Positions 26,711 to 35,138 of a stretch of 64,000 nt of DNA are shown here, piece after piece (positions within the stretch are counted from its first letter, which is position 1; every line of letters starts with the position of its first letter). The notes under the pieces are model-generated. The model saw only the letters and a list, made by a program, of their open reading frames with translations. It was not told where the DNA came from and searched no databases. The DNA comes from Shewanella maritima (GTDB taxonomy: Bacteria > Pseudomonadota > Gammaproteobacteria > Enterobacterales > Shewanellaceae): NCBI RefSeq assembly GCF_004295345.1, contig NZ_CP036200.1, positions 620,001-684,000 of the forward strand. Reading direction: 5' to 3'. The position numbers were made by a program, and so were the translations under genes.

Positions 26711-28267
26711 ATGAAAGATTCCAACATCGCTGTTTCACAAATATCTTTGCTAAAGCAGAAATTAAATGCCGCAAAGACAGCGTTAGATGAGATAAGCAAT
26801 GATCGTAACGATAAGTTTAAAACGCTCATTCAGTTTATCGGTCACTTAAGTTTAGCTTGCAAGGGGCAAAACCTAGAGCTAGACAACAAGTTAGCTAAGT
26901 TACGTCATAACCTGCAGAATATTGATTTATTTGAAGAAGCCCTGCCCGAGCTCATTGATATTGAACGCTTACTAAAAAGCCAATATAGCCAAACCATGAC
27001 GCAGCTCGAAGATAGCCGTGTTGGTTTGTCAAAAATCATTCGCCAGATCCAGCGTATCAACTCAACGCCTGACAAAGTCAAAAAAGAGATTAATTACTTT
27101 AAGCAAGATCTCAACAAGCCTTTTCACACAGTTTGGGATTACATTCCAAAAGTTGAAACCATTATTGGCTTTTATGAACAGATCCTTGGCGACACCCTAG
27201 CAAACGCTGATGACTACGAAATTTTACCGCAGCATATTCAACTTGCACGTGAGCTCGCAGTTAAGATTTCTGAAATTGAATTTAGAAAAGACCAGCGCGA
27301 CCAAATTTTGGTAATGAAAGAAGTGCTGCAAGGTGAAATTACCCTTGATGTGCTGCTTGAGTCATACCAAACCATTTTAGGGCTGCTACTTGATAATATC
27401 GCCCGCGAAAAGTCTGCATCTCAAGACTTCCTATATGCGCTAAATGATGCATTAACTGTGGTACGTGACGTTGTTAACAGCTCGCACAATAATAACCAGC
27501 GTAGCCACCAATTAAAGCAGCAGTTAAATAAAGAGATTAACCTTAGGGTGAGTAATGCCGACGGCATTATTGTAGATGTAGATGATGTTACCGACCTTAA
27601 GCAGCAGCTCACATCGCAACTTAGCTCATTAAAAGATGCACTATCGCGTAAAGAAGCACTTGAGCAGCGCGAGCAAGCGATTTTGAAAAAGTCGATTGAG
27701 TCGATGCGCAAAGAGTTAAATAACATCACTCAAGAAGCCAATAGCTACAAAGAGCAGTTGTTCGAGCATCAAAAACTGAATCTACTTGACCCGTTAACTC
27801 AGCTTGCTAACCGCACAGCATTAGAAGATAGAATGGATCAAGAGTATCGTAACCATATCCGCTTTAAAACTCCGCTGTGGATCGCGATTACCGACATCGA
27901 CCACTTCAAGTCTGTAAACGATAATTTTGGTCACACCACGGGCGATAAAACTCTGCAAGTCATTGCTATGGCGCTGAAAAACTCATTGCGTGAGAGTGAG
28001 TTCGTCGCCCGCTATGGTGGTGAAGAGTTCGTACTCTTGCTGCCTGATGTCAACGAAGAGCATATTTCGCAGCTGCTAAACCGGGTGCGTGAGAAGATTA
28101 AAAATATCCCATTTAAGTTTAAAAATCAGCGTATTACAGTTACGCTTTCTATCGGCGCGGCTCAAGTAATGGAAAATGAAACCGTTGAAGAAGCATTTGA
28201 ACGTGCAGATTCAGCGCTTTACAAAGCGAAAAACAATGGCCGTGACCGAGTGGTGATTGACCTTTAA
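26711..28267 (+). CDS. Diguanylate cyclase (GGDEF protein, soluble)
   Basis: A 518-residue cytoplasmic protein. The N-terminal 340 residues are helical with coiled-coil character (QKLNAAKTALDEIS; QLTSQLSSLKDALSRKEALEQRE) and no membrane segment. The GGDEF domain covers about 350-518: DPLTQLANR, DIDHFKSVNDNFGHTTGD, and the active site GGEEF at 436-440. All catalytic positions are present, so it should make cyclic di-GMP. The inhibitory site, normally RxxD, reads R427-E-S-E430. A good ribosome site (AAGG) precedes the ATG, and a terminator follows. Confidence 0.92.
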   Translation: MKDSNIAVSQISLLKQKLNAAKTALDEISNDRNDKFKTLIQFIGHLSLACKGQNLELDNKLAKLRHNLQNIDLFEEALPELIDIERLLKSQYSQTMTQLEDSRVGLSKIIRQIQRINSTPDKVKKEINYFKQDLNKPFHTVWDYIPKVETIIGFYEQILGDTLANADDYEILPQHIQLARELAVKISEIEFRKDQRDQILVMKEVLQGEITLDVLLESYQTILGLLLDNIAREKSASQDFLYALNDALTVVRDVVNSSHNNNQRSHQLKQQLNKEINLRVSNADGIIVDVDDVTDLKQQLTSQLSSLKDALSRKEALEQREQAILKKSIESMRKELNNITQEANSYKEQLFEHQKLNLLDPLTQLANRTALEDRMDQEYRNHIRFKTPLWIAITDIDHFKSVNDNFGHTTGDKTLQVIAMALKNSLRESEFVARYGGEEFVLLLPDVNEEHISQLLNRVREKIKNIPFKFKNQRITVTLSIGAAQVMENETVEEAFERADSALYKAKNNGRDRVVIDL

Positions 28268-28274
28268 GCCTTGA

Positions 28275-28301
28275 TTTAACGTACAAGTGTTTAACGTACA
28301 A
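28275..28301. repeat. Direct repeat TTTAACGTACAA x2, 15-bp period
   Basis: TTTAACGTACAA occurs at 28275-28286 and 28290-28301 with three bases between, immediately after the diguanylate cyclase stop codon and before its terminator. Confidence 0.85.
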
Positions 28302-28340
28302 ACCCTCACACTATTTACTCGTACCGCTAGGTTGAAAACT

Positions 28341-28375
28341 GTCAGGCAAACGTATTCGAATTTGCCTGACTTTTT
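28341..28375 (+). terminator. Rho-independent terminator of the diguanylate cyclase gene
   Basis: GTCAGGCAAA (28341-28350) and TTTGCCTGAC (28361-28370) form a perfect 10-bp stem followed by TTTTT on the plus strand, about 75 bases after the stop. Confidence 0.92.
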
Positions 28376-28473
28376 AGCCTATATCGTTAGCTGAGGTCAT
28401 GCCCGATCCTATCTCTAGTTGGCCTATCTACTGATCTCACTAACCTAACCCTATATCGCAACAGGGAGTTGTT

Positions 28474-29829
28474 ATGATTGTTAAAATTAGTCCCCGTGGT
28501 AGCTTAGATCAGCTGTCGCAACTTGAAGTAAACCGCCTGCAGCAAGGCGTAAAAAGTGAGCTTTATCAACTGTATCGTAACTGCTCATTAGCCGTACTCG
28601 CCTCAGGGCTAATTAGCGATAGCTCAGAAGATCTGTTCAGTGAGTACGCCTCGTTTGATATCGCAGTGTTGCAGCGTGAGCGCGGCGTGCAAATTGAGCT
28701 GACAAATCCACCTGAGCAAGCATTTGTTGATGGTGAAATTATCGCAGGTATTCAGGAGCATTTATTTGCCGTGCTTCGAGATTTGATTTACCTCAGCAAC
28801 AAATATGACAACCTCAAACACATTAACTTCTCCAATGCGACTCATATCACCAATGTGGTGTTTGATATCTTGCGTAACGCCCAGGCTATCTCACCAATGA
28901 AAGACCCTAATGTTGTGGTGTGTTGGGGCGGTCACAGCATTAAAGATAACGAGTACAAATACACCAAAGAAGTGGGTTATCAATTAGGGCTACGTGAGCT
29001 AGATATTTGTACTGGCTGTGGCCCAGGCGCAATGAAAGGGCCAATGAAAGGTGCAACCATTGGTCATGCTAAACAAAGGGTTAAAAATGCCCGTTATATC
29101 GGCCTAACAGAACCAAGCATTATTGCCGCAGAGCCACCAAACCAAATCGTTAATGAATTGGTTATTTTGCCCGATATAGAAAAGCGCCTTGAAGCCTTTG
29201 TTCGTATTGGCCACGGCATTGTTATCTTTCCAGGCGGTGCGGGCACGGCTGAAGAGCTGCTGTATCTTTTGGGTATTTTGCTAAACCATCACAATCAGTC
29301 GATTCCTTTCCCCATTGTGCTGACCGGGCCTGAGTCCAGCGCCGACTACTTTCATCAAATTGATGAGTTTGTTGGCGCAACCCTTGGCAAGCATGCGCAA
29401 AACAAGTATCAAATCGTGATTGACGACCCAGTCAAAGTCGGACAAATCATGAAACAAGGCATGAGTGAGGTAAAACAATACCGCCTGAAAACTGGTGATG
29501 CTTATCAATACCAATGGTCACTAAAAATTGAGCCTGAATTTCAATTACCTTTTGATCCAACCCATGAAGTTATGGCAAATTTAGACCTTAACTTTCAGCG
29601 CAATAGTGCCGAGCTTGCCGCGCATCTGCGAAAGGCATTTTCAGGTATTGTCGCTGGTAACGTAAAAACTGAGACCATGGCGTTAATTGAGCAGCACGGT
29701 CCATTTGCTATTAAAGGCGACCCTAAGTTAATGGCTTTGCTCGACAAGCTGCTGCAAGCCTTTGTTGACCAACAAAGAATGAAGCTACCAGGCAGCGACT
29801 ACACGCCCTGCTATACAATAATAAAATAA
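28474..29829 (+). CDS. ppnN: PpnN, nucleotide 5'-monophosphate nucleosidase (YgdH)
   Basis: A 451-residue cytoplasmic enzyme of the LOG-like lysine-decarboxylase fold that hydrolyses nucleoside monophosphates to base and ribose 5-phosphate. In Escherichia coli it is controlled by ppGpp. The signature [15 protein letters not shown] is at about 251-265, and [16 protein letters not shown] upstream binds the phosphate. The N-terminal and C-terminal extensions typical of PpnN are present. GGGAG six bases before the ATG supports the start. The stop overlaps the xni start (TAATG), so the two are coupled. Confidence 0.93.
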   Translation: MIVKISPRGSLDQLSQLEVNRLQQGVKSELYQLYRNCSLAVLASGLISDSSEDLFSEYASFDIAVLQRERGVQIELTNPPEQAFVDGEIIAGIQEHLFAVLRDLIYLSNKYDNLKHINFSNATHITNVVFDILRNAQAISPMKDPNVVVCWGGHSIKDNEYKYTKEVGYQLGLRELDICTGCGPGAMKGPMKGATIGHAKQRVKNARYIGLTEPSIIAAEPPNQIVNELVILPDIEKRLEAFVRIGHGIVIFPGGAGTAEELLYLLGILLNHHNQSIPFPIVLTGPESSADYFHQIDEFVGATLGKHAQNKYQIVIDDPVKVGQIMKQGMSEVKQYRLKTGDAYQYQWSLKIEPEFQLPFDPTHEVMANLDLNFQRNSAELAAHLRKAFSGIVAGNVKTETMALIEQHGPFAIKGDPKLMALLDKLLQAFVDQQRMKLPGSDYTPCYTIIK

Positions 29830-30593
29830 TGAATAATCTGCTGATCATTGACGGACTCAACCTAGTTAGGCGCATTCATGCAGCCCTACCAGATGAAAAT
29901 GACATCACTACCGTTACCAATAAAACGCTAAGTGCCTGTCATAGCTTGATAGGCACTCACTCCCCTAGCCATGTCATTGTGGTTTGGGACGGTGATGCAG
30001 AGTCTTGGCGCAAAAAGCTATACGCTGACTATAAAAAAGGCCGTAAGCCAATGCCTGAGGCTCTCGCTAACGGGCTTGAAGGTATTAAAGCATCGCTCGC
30101 TGAGCAGCATATCCATTCATTAGATGCAGCGTCAGAAGCTGACGATGTCATTGCAACACTGGCTTTAAAAGTCGCTGAGAAAGGCAAGGTTGTGATTGTC
30201 TCGACCGATAAAGGATTTAGTCAGCTGCCGCAAAACAACCTATTGTTATGGGACTACTTTAAAAAGGCTGAGTTTGACTTGCTTGCCTATGAGCAAAAGC
30301 TTGGCGTGCAGCAACACCAACTGCTGGACTTTATAGCGCTTGCTGGCGATAGCGGCAATAAAATCCCCGGCATTAATGGTATCGGCCCAAAATCTGCCGC
30401 AGATTTATTATCTAAGTTTCGTAATCTTGCCAATCTGTATCGCTCGCTGGATAACCTCGGTGCCAAGCAGGCTAAAAAACTTGCAGACGGCAAAGATATG
30501 GCAAGACTCAGCTACAAGCTTGGGCAATTACAGACAAACATTCCGCTAAATATTAATTTGAAACAATTTAGACTCTCCCAAACCAGTAAATAA
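29829..30593 (+). CDS. xni: Xni, flap endonuclease-like protein (ExoIX)
   Basis: A 254-residue protein of the 5'-nuclease family, which acts on branched DNA. Conserved acidic residues appear in LLIIDGLNL, VVWDGDAESWRKKLYADYKKGR and ASEADDVIATLA. The DNA-binding helix-hairpin-helix is GINGIGPKSAADLLSKF. The length fits Xni rather than the polymerase-I nuclease domain. It is translationally coupled to ppnN. In Escherichia coli the two genes are also near each other. Confidence 0.92.
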   Translation: MNNLLIIDGLNLVRRIHAALPDENDITTVTNKTLSACHSLIGTHSPSHVIVVWDGDAESWRKKLYADYKKGRKPMPEALANGLEGIKASLAEQHIHSLDAASEADDVIATLALKVAEKGKVVIVSTDKGFSQLPQNNLLLWDYFKKAEFDLLAYEQKLGVQQHQLLDFIALAGDSGNKIPGINGIGPKSAADLLSKFRNLANLYRSLDNLGAKQAKKLADGKDMARLSYKLGQLQTNIPLNINLKQFRLSQTSK

Positions 30594-30693
30594 CTCTTTC
30601 GATGACTTGTAACAAAGTTGTTACTTAGGTAGCGTTAGCAAGGATAATTTTTGATAGTAATACCAATTGGTATTAGAACTGGATGGAACCGTT

Positions 30694-31092
30694 GTGATTA
30701 ATAAAGCCCCTGTGGTCATTGGTGGTGTATTTATCGCCTATTTAGTGTTTGTTGGCGTCACTATGACTGTTTATGAACCTAGCCCTGATGATAGGCCTTG
30801 GGAAGACAGGCAAGAGCATAATGCCCGCCAAATGAGTGATTTAGAGTTCGGCTACACCATCAAACAGGTCAATCAGCTGCTTGGCAGTGCAGACTTTGTT
30901 GAAGCGAAACAAAGCGATGATGGTAACTTTAAATTGATGTATTACCGCACCCACCATCAAAAGTCTGACAGTAAGACCACCAAAGATGAGTGTACTCCAC
31001 TGCTATTTAAAGACAGCCAGCTTATCGCTTGGGGACAGGACACTATCGCCCAGTATATGGAGTTGCCTGTACTACTTGGTTTAAACAACTAG
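30694..31092 (+). CDS. DUF3192 family protein
   Basis: About 132 residues with one N-terminal hydrophobic segment (VVIGGVFIAYLVFVGVTM), then a soluble domain: LEFGYTIKQVNQLLGSADFVEAK, LMYYRTHHQ, and DECTPLLFKDSQLIAWG. The pattern of a short helix pair followed by strands recalls small SmpA/BamE-like folds, and I place it in DUF3192. The GTG at 30694 is chosen because GGATGG lies seven bases upstream and the membrane segment begins directly after. An in-frame TTG at 30667 lacks such support. The function is unknown. It converges with fliJ. Confidence 0.7.
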   Translation: MINKAPVVIGGVFIAYLVFVGVTMTVYEPSPDDRPWEDRQEHNARQMSDLEFGYTIKQVNQLLGSADFVEAKQSDDGNFKLMYYRTHHQKSDSKTTKDECTPLLFKDSQLIAWGQDTIAQYMELPVLLGLNN

Positions 31093-31106
31093 CATTCAAA
31101 CCATCT

Positions 31107-31128
31107 GCTTGATGCGCTTGCATCAAGC
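31107..31128. terminator. Hairpin between the DUF3192 gene and fliJ
   Basis: GCTTGATGC (31107-31115) pairs perfectly with GCATCAAGC (31120-31128) around GCTT. Neither side has a strong T run, so termination efficiency is uncertain, but the position between converging genes fits. Confidence 0.6.
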
Positions 31129-31149
31129 AACTTCCATTTACTGAAGATA

Positions 31150-31590
31150 TTAGCGGTTTCGGAAAAACTGCTGAATAGCAAACTCGTCTGAAGCTTTTTG
31201 CTCTCGCTTGGCTTCAGCAGCTTGTGCGGCGAGGCGCTTCTTCTCAATGAGCATTTCGACCGCTTTACGCTTTTGCTGCTTCTGTTGCCAATTTTCTTGG
31301 CGATAACCAACCTGCTTTTCAGACTCTTTTACTGCGCTGACTTGCTGAGCAATGGCATCATCGATTTGTTTAATAAAACGATGAAACTGATGATATTGAC
31401 TGGCACTGAGTGATTGTCCCTGCTGAGCACCAATTTGCTTCATGTAATCTAAACGATAGTCGTTAAGCGCAGTGAGCTGGTTTTGCCCTTTCTGCAGCTC
31501 AAGGCGTGCCGACTTTAGCTGCAACGAGGCTACCTCTTCTTCATCAGCGGCAATTTTTAATACGGTTTTTAATGGGTCAGGTTTAGCCAT
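31150..31590 (-). CDS. fliJ: FliJ, flagellar export chaperone/stalk protein
   Basis: A 146-residue, almost wholly alpha-helical, Gln/Lys/Ala-rich coiled-coil protein that forms the central stalk of the FliI ATPase ring and helps escort export substrates. It begins MAKPDPLKTVLKIAADEEE, a usual FliJ start. It lies 10 bases after fliI. It is the last flagellar gene on this side: no fliK follows. Confidence 0.9.
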   Translation of the reverse strand: MAKPDPLKTVLKIAADEEEVASLQLKSARLELQKGQNQLTALNDYRLDYMKQIGAQQGQSLSASQYHQFHRFIKQIDDAIAQQVSAVKESEKQVGYRQENWQQKQQKRKAVEMLIEKKRLAAQAAEAKREQKASDEFAIQQFFRNR

Positions 31591-31600
31591 TAGCTACCTC

Positions 31601-32938
31601 TTACTGACACTGACCCGCGATTTGCGACATCATCAAGTGACTATCGTCAAAACTAATCGCATCTTTGAAGCTTTGCTGCAAAAACGCATTCATCGCTGGC
31701 TGTAGCCTAATGGCGTTATCTATACGTGGGTCACTACCTTGTGAGTAGGCACCAATGGAGATCAGATCTTTATTTTGCTGATACAGGGAGTACATTTGCT
31801 TCACTTTGCGCATTGAGTCTAAATGCTCGTCGGTGATCACCATAGGCGCAACACGGCTAATGGATGCTTCAATGTCAATAGCAGGGTAATGGCCAGAATC
31901 AGCGAGCTGCCTTGAGAGCACCACGTGACCATCTAGAATCGCTCTTGAAGCATCGGCAATCGGGTCTTGTTGATCGTCGCCCTCAGTCAGCACGGTATAA
32001 AACGCAGTAATCGACCCCTGACCTGGACCGCCATTACCGGCGCGCTCAACCAGTCTTGGCAATTTAGCAAAAACCGATGGTGGATAACCTTTGGTCGCCG
32101 GCGGCTCACCCACGGCTAACGCAACCTCACGCTGCGCCTGAGCATAACGAGTTAAACTATCCATTAGCAGCAATACGTTATAGCCAAGGTCACGAAAATA
32201 CTCAGCAATGCGGGTAGACGTTTCACAGGCGCGCAGACGCATCAGTGGCGAAGTATCAGCAGGCGCAGCCACCACCACAGAGCGCGCTCTGCCCTGCTCA
32301 CCTAAAATCTCCTCAATAAACTCTTTCACTTCTCGGCCACGTTCACCCACCAGCCCTACGACAATAATGTCTGCTGTTGTGCCGCGGGTCATCATGCCAA
32401 GTAGTACAGATTTACCCACACCTGAGCCAGCAAACAGCCCCATACGCTGGCCTTTTCCCACGGTCAGCATGGCATTAATTGCTCTCACGCCAACATCTAA
32501 TGGTTCACTAATTGCTCGTCTTGAAAGTGGGTTAATGGATGGTGCATGACGCGACGCTTTTTGGTCGGTATTTAGCGGCCCTAAGCCATCGAGCGGCTCA
32601 CCGCCGCCATCGAGTACGCGGCCTAGTAATGATAAGCCGACATTGAGACCTGACTGCTCGCCCAAAGGCTGTACCCGTGCACCAGGCAAAACACCTCTAA
32701 GCTCTTCAACTGGCATTAAATACAGCAGTTTGTCATCAAAACCAATTACCTCGGCAACGAGTTCACCTGCAACGGTTTCAATGCTACAAAGGCTACCTAC
32801 TGGTGCTCGACAACCTGTGGCCTCTAAGGTTAGTCCCACAACACGCACTAACTGGCCGCTAGCTACTGGGCGCAATGGAGGCACCTTTTGTCCAAACGTT
32901 TTTATCTTATTGAGTAGCTGATGCTCACGCGTTGCCAT
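31601..32938 (-). CDS. fliI: FliI, flagellum-specific export ATPase
   Basis: A 445-residue ATPase of the type III export apparatus, related to the F1 beta subunit. Walker A is GSGVGKS at 171-177. Walker B is [12 protein letters not shown], and [14 protein letters not shown] follows as in other FliI proteins. Full length. Its start codon overlaps the end of fliH by one base. Confidence 0.97.
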   Translation of the reverse strand: MATREHQLLNKIKTFGQKVPPLRPVASGQLVRVVGLTLEATGCRAPVGSLCSIETVAGELVAEVIGFDDKLLYLMPVEELRGVLPGARVQPLGEQSGLNVGLSLLGRVLDGGGEPLDGLGPLNTDQKASRHAPSINPLSRRAISEPLDVGVRAINAMLTVGKGQRMGLFAGSGVGKSVLLGMMTRGTTADIIVVGLVGERGREVKEFIEEILGEQGRARSVVVAAPADTSPLMRLRACETSTRIAEYFRDLGYNVLLLMDSLTRYAQAQREVALAVGEPPATKGYPPSVFAKLPRLVERAGNGGPGQGSITAFYTVLTEGDDQQDPIADASRAILDGHVVLSRQLADSGHYPAIDIEASISRVAPMVITDEHLDSMRKVKQMYSLYQQNKDLISIGAYSQGSDPRIDNAIRLQPAMNAFLQQSFKDAISFDDSHLMMSQIAGQCQ

Positions 32939-33975
32939 TAGTCAGCCTCTTTAATACTGTCTGAATCGACATCAGGCTCTGCTTGCAGATTAACTGCTTG
33001 TGGCACTGCGCCATCAGCTTCAGTGCTTTCATCGCCAACGTCACCTTGACCATTGTGGGCTTCAACATCTTGAGTGTCAGCACCTTCTGCGGCTACATCT
33101 TCTATTTCAGCATAGTCAGGAGACTGAGCTTGAGGAGCCTGTTCAGATGACGGTTGAATTGGAGGCTCAGAAGAAGGCTTAGCAACAGTTTGATAATTCG
33201 ATTCAGCTTTGTATTCGTGCAATTGATGGTGCTGCTGGCTCAAGTTTGATTGCATTTCAGAAAATACTTGATTCACTCGCTGCTCTAGCGATAAATCTAC
33301 GCTTGAACGCTGACTTTCAATGATGCAATCACTCTCACCTAACGCGGGGTCAATATCAATTTGCCAGCTATTTTTCGTAAGTTGCTGTTCGCTATAGCTT
33401 TCACTAATTAACTCAGCGTTTGCCATATTGACCTTAATGGTGACAGCTTGGTCTTTGATTGGCAGCGCAGCAATACCTTGGCGCATAACCGATAAAATGT
33501 GCTCAGGTTTAGTTTGAATTTCATGGCATACCACCGCTTTGGCAAGCGCCATGGCTACAGAGAGTAATTCGTTCTCTACTTCTGCATCAACAATCTGCAG
33601 TGGCTTTTCGATTTGCGCTACCAGTTGAGACAATTTCTCAAGCACTTGCTGAGCGCGCGCTTGACCTGCTTCAAAACCTTGTTGTTCGCCTTGTTCAAAG
33701 CCTTCTTTGTGGCCTTGCTCTAGTCCTTCTAGACGACCATTCTCAAGGCCTTGCTGATACCCCTCTTGCTTGCCCGCTTCAAAGCCTTCCTTTTCCGCGG
33801 CTAGGCTCATCTCTTCTAGCTGAGCAAGCGTCAAAGGCTCGACGCTTTCTTCTTCGCTCACTTCAGGCTTGTGTGGCTGAGCTGCAACTCTACCAAATAG
33901 GTTGGAAATACTGGTATCAGGCTCTTCAGTGACATCTGGAAGCTGCCAGTGACTAAACTCTTGGTCTTTGGTCAT
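32938..33975 (-). CDS. fliH: FliH, negative regulator/stator of the FliI ATPase
   Basis: A 345-residue protein that tethers FliI to the export gate. It contains a long run of GxxxG repeats (about residues 61-105, from GFEAGKQEG to GFEAGQARA), the hallmark of FliH. A stalk/ATPase-binding domain follows (about 110-235). The C-terminal 90 residues are a low-complexity acidic tail rich in Glu, Asp, Ser, Pro and Gln. It is longer than typical FliH (about 230-270) because of that tail. Confidence 0.93.
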   Translation of the reverse strand: MTKDQEFSHWQLPDVTEEPDTSISNLFGRVAAQPHKPEVSEEESVEPLTLAQLEEMSLAAEKEGFEAGKQEGYQQGLENGRLEGLEQGHKEGFEQGEQQGFEAGQARAQQVLEKLSQLVAQIEKPLQIVDAEVENELLSVAMALAKAVVCHEIQTKPEHILSVMRQGIAALPIKDQAVTIKVNMANAELISESYSEQQLTKNSWQIDIDPALGESDCIIESQRSSVDLSLEQRVNQVFSEMQSNLSQQHHQLHEYKAESNYQTVAKPSSEPPIQPSSEQAPQAQSPDYAEIEDVAAEGADTQDVEAHNGQGDVGDESTEADGAVPQAVNLQAEPDVDSDSIKEAD

Positions 33976-34088
33976 AGTGACACCTTTGATGTTAACTCTT
34001 ATGCGTTTTGCGCTTTGTTCTATACATTATTCGTCAGGCGCATGTTTAGTGATGACAAACTTTAGTGGCAATGATGAATATAGTAAGC

Positions 34089-35138
34089 CTACAAGAACTC
34101 TTCACCGCCACCGCCGCCAAGCATGATTTCACCGCTGTCACTCAAGCGACGCGCAATCGACAAGATTTCTTTTTGTGCCACTTCCACTTCACTAATACGA
34201 ATTGGACCCATAGCCTCAAGGTCATCACTTAACAACTCTGCGGCACGTTTAGACATATTACCCAAAATTTTCTCTTTAAGGGCTTCATCAGCACCTTTAA
34301 GTGCCTTCATCAATACATCTTGTTGCACTTCACGTAGCAATGCCTGAATACCACGATCGTCCACATCAATAAGGTTATCAAATACGAACATAAGATCTTG
34401 AATTTGCTGAGCCATTTCTTCATCAGACTCACGCATGGTTTCCATAATCTGACTTTCAACGCCAGTATCAAGGAAATTCATAATATTTGCAGCTGCTTTC
34501 AAGCCGCCCATCTTCGCCGCTTGTGCACCACCTTGACCAGCAAATTGTTTCTCCATGATGTCGTTAAGCTCTTGCAGTGCCGCAGGCTGAACTTCTTCAA
34601 GGTTAGCAATACGCATCATCAAATCTAAACGGGTATTTTCAGGGAACTGGCTGAAAATCTCGGCGGCCTGATCGGGCTCTAGGTATGACAACACAATAGT
34701 CTGAATTTGTGGATGCTCATTTTGAATAATGGTGGCAACTTGGCGTGCGTCCATCCACTTGAGCGAGTCTAAGCCTTTCGCGCCGCTGCCCATGATGATT
34801 TGTTCAATCAGGTTGCCTGCTTTATCTTCACCAAGCGCGGCAGTTAAGGCTTTACGGACAAACTCTTCGCTGTTAAAACCAATCGACGAGAACTTTTGAA
34901 TGTCGTCTAAAAACAACTTATGAACGCCAATCACCTTTTCTTGACCAAACTCTTCCATCGCCGCCATCGCCATACCGACCTTTTGTACCTGTTTAGGCTC
35001 AAGGTGTTTTAATATCGATGCCGCATCTGCTTCGCTTAAACTCAGCAACAAAATGGCGGTTTTTTCAATACCGGTAACGGAATCTGGGTCAAACGACGCA
35101 ACTGCTTTTTCTACGTCTTGTTCGTTATCATTGCTCAT
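34089..35138 (-). CDS. fliG: FliG, flagellar rotor/switch protein
   Basis: A 349-residue protein of the C ring that carries torque from the stator. It shows the FliG repeats: EKTAILLLSLSEADAASILKHLEPKQVQKVG near the start and MRESDEEMAQQIQDLMFVFDNLIDVDDRGIQALLREV in the C-terminal domain, whose charged helix contacts MotA-type stators. Full length, with a glycine-rich end (GGGGGEEFL). It overlaps fliF by 11 bases. Confidence 0.97.
   Translation of the reverse strand: MSNDNEQDVEKAVASFDPDSVTGIEKTAILLLSLSEADAASILKHLEPKQVQKVGMAMAAMEEFGQEKVIGVHKLFLDDIQKFSSIGFNSEEFVRKALTAALGEDKAGNLIEQIIMGSGAKGLDSLKWMDARQVATIIQNEHPQIQTIVLSYLEPDQAAEIFSQFPENTRLDLMMRIANLEEVQPAALQELNDIMEKQFAGQGGAQAAKMGGLKAAANIMNFLDTGVESQIMETMRESDEEMAQQIQDLMFVFDNLIDVDDRGIQALLREVQQDVLMKALKGADEALKEKILGNMSKRAAELLSDDLEAMGPIRISEVEVAQKEILSIARRLSDSGEIMLGGGGGEEFL

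Noticed and set aside
32208..32549. 113-codon open frame on the plus strand opposite fliI
   Set aside because: It is an antisense shadow of the well-conserved fliI sequence. It has low-complexity composition and no family resemblance. The same applies to the other frames opposite napA, fliH, flgK and flgE.
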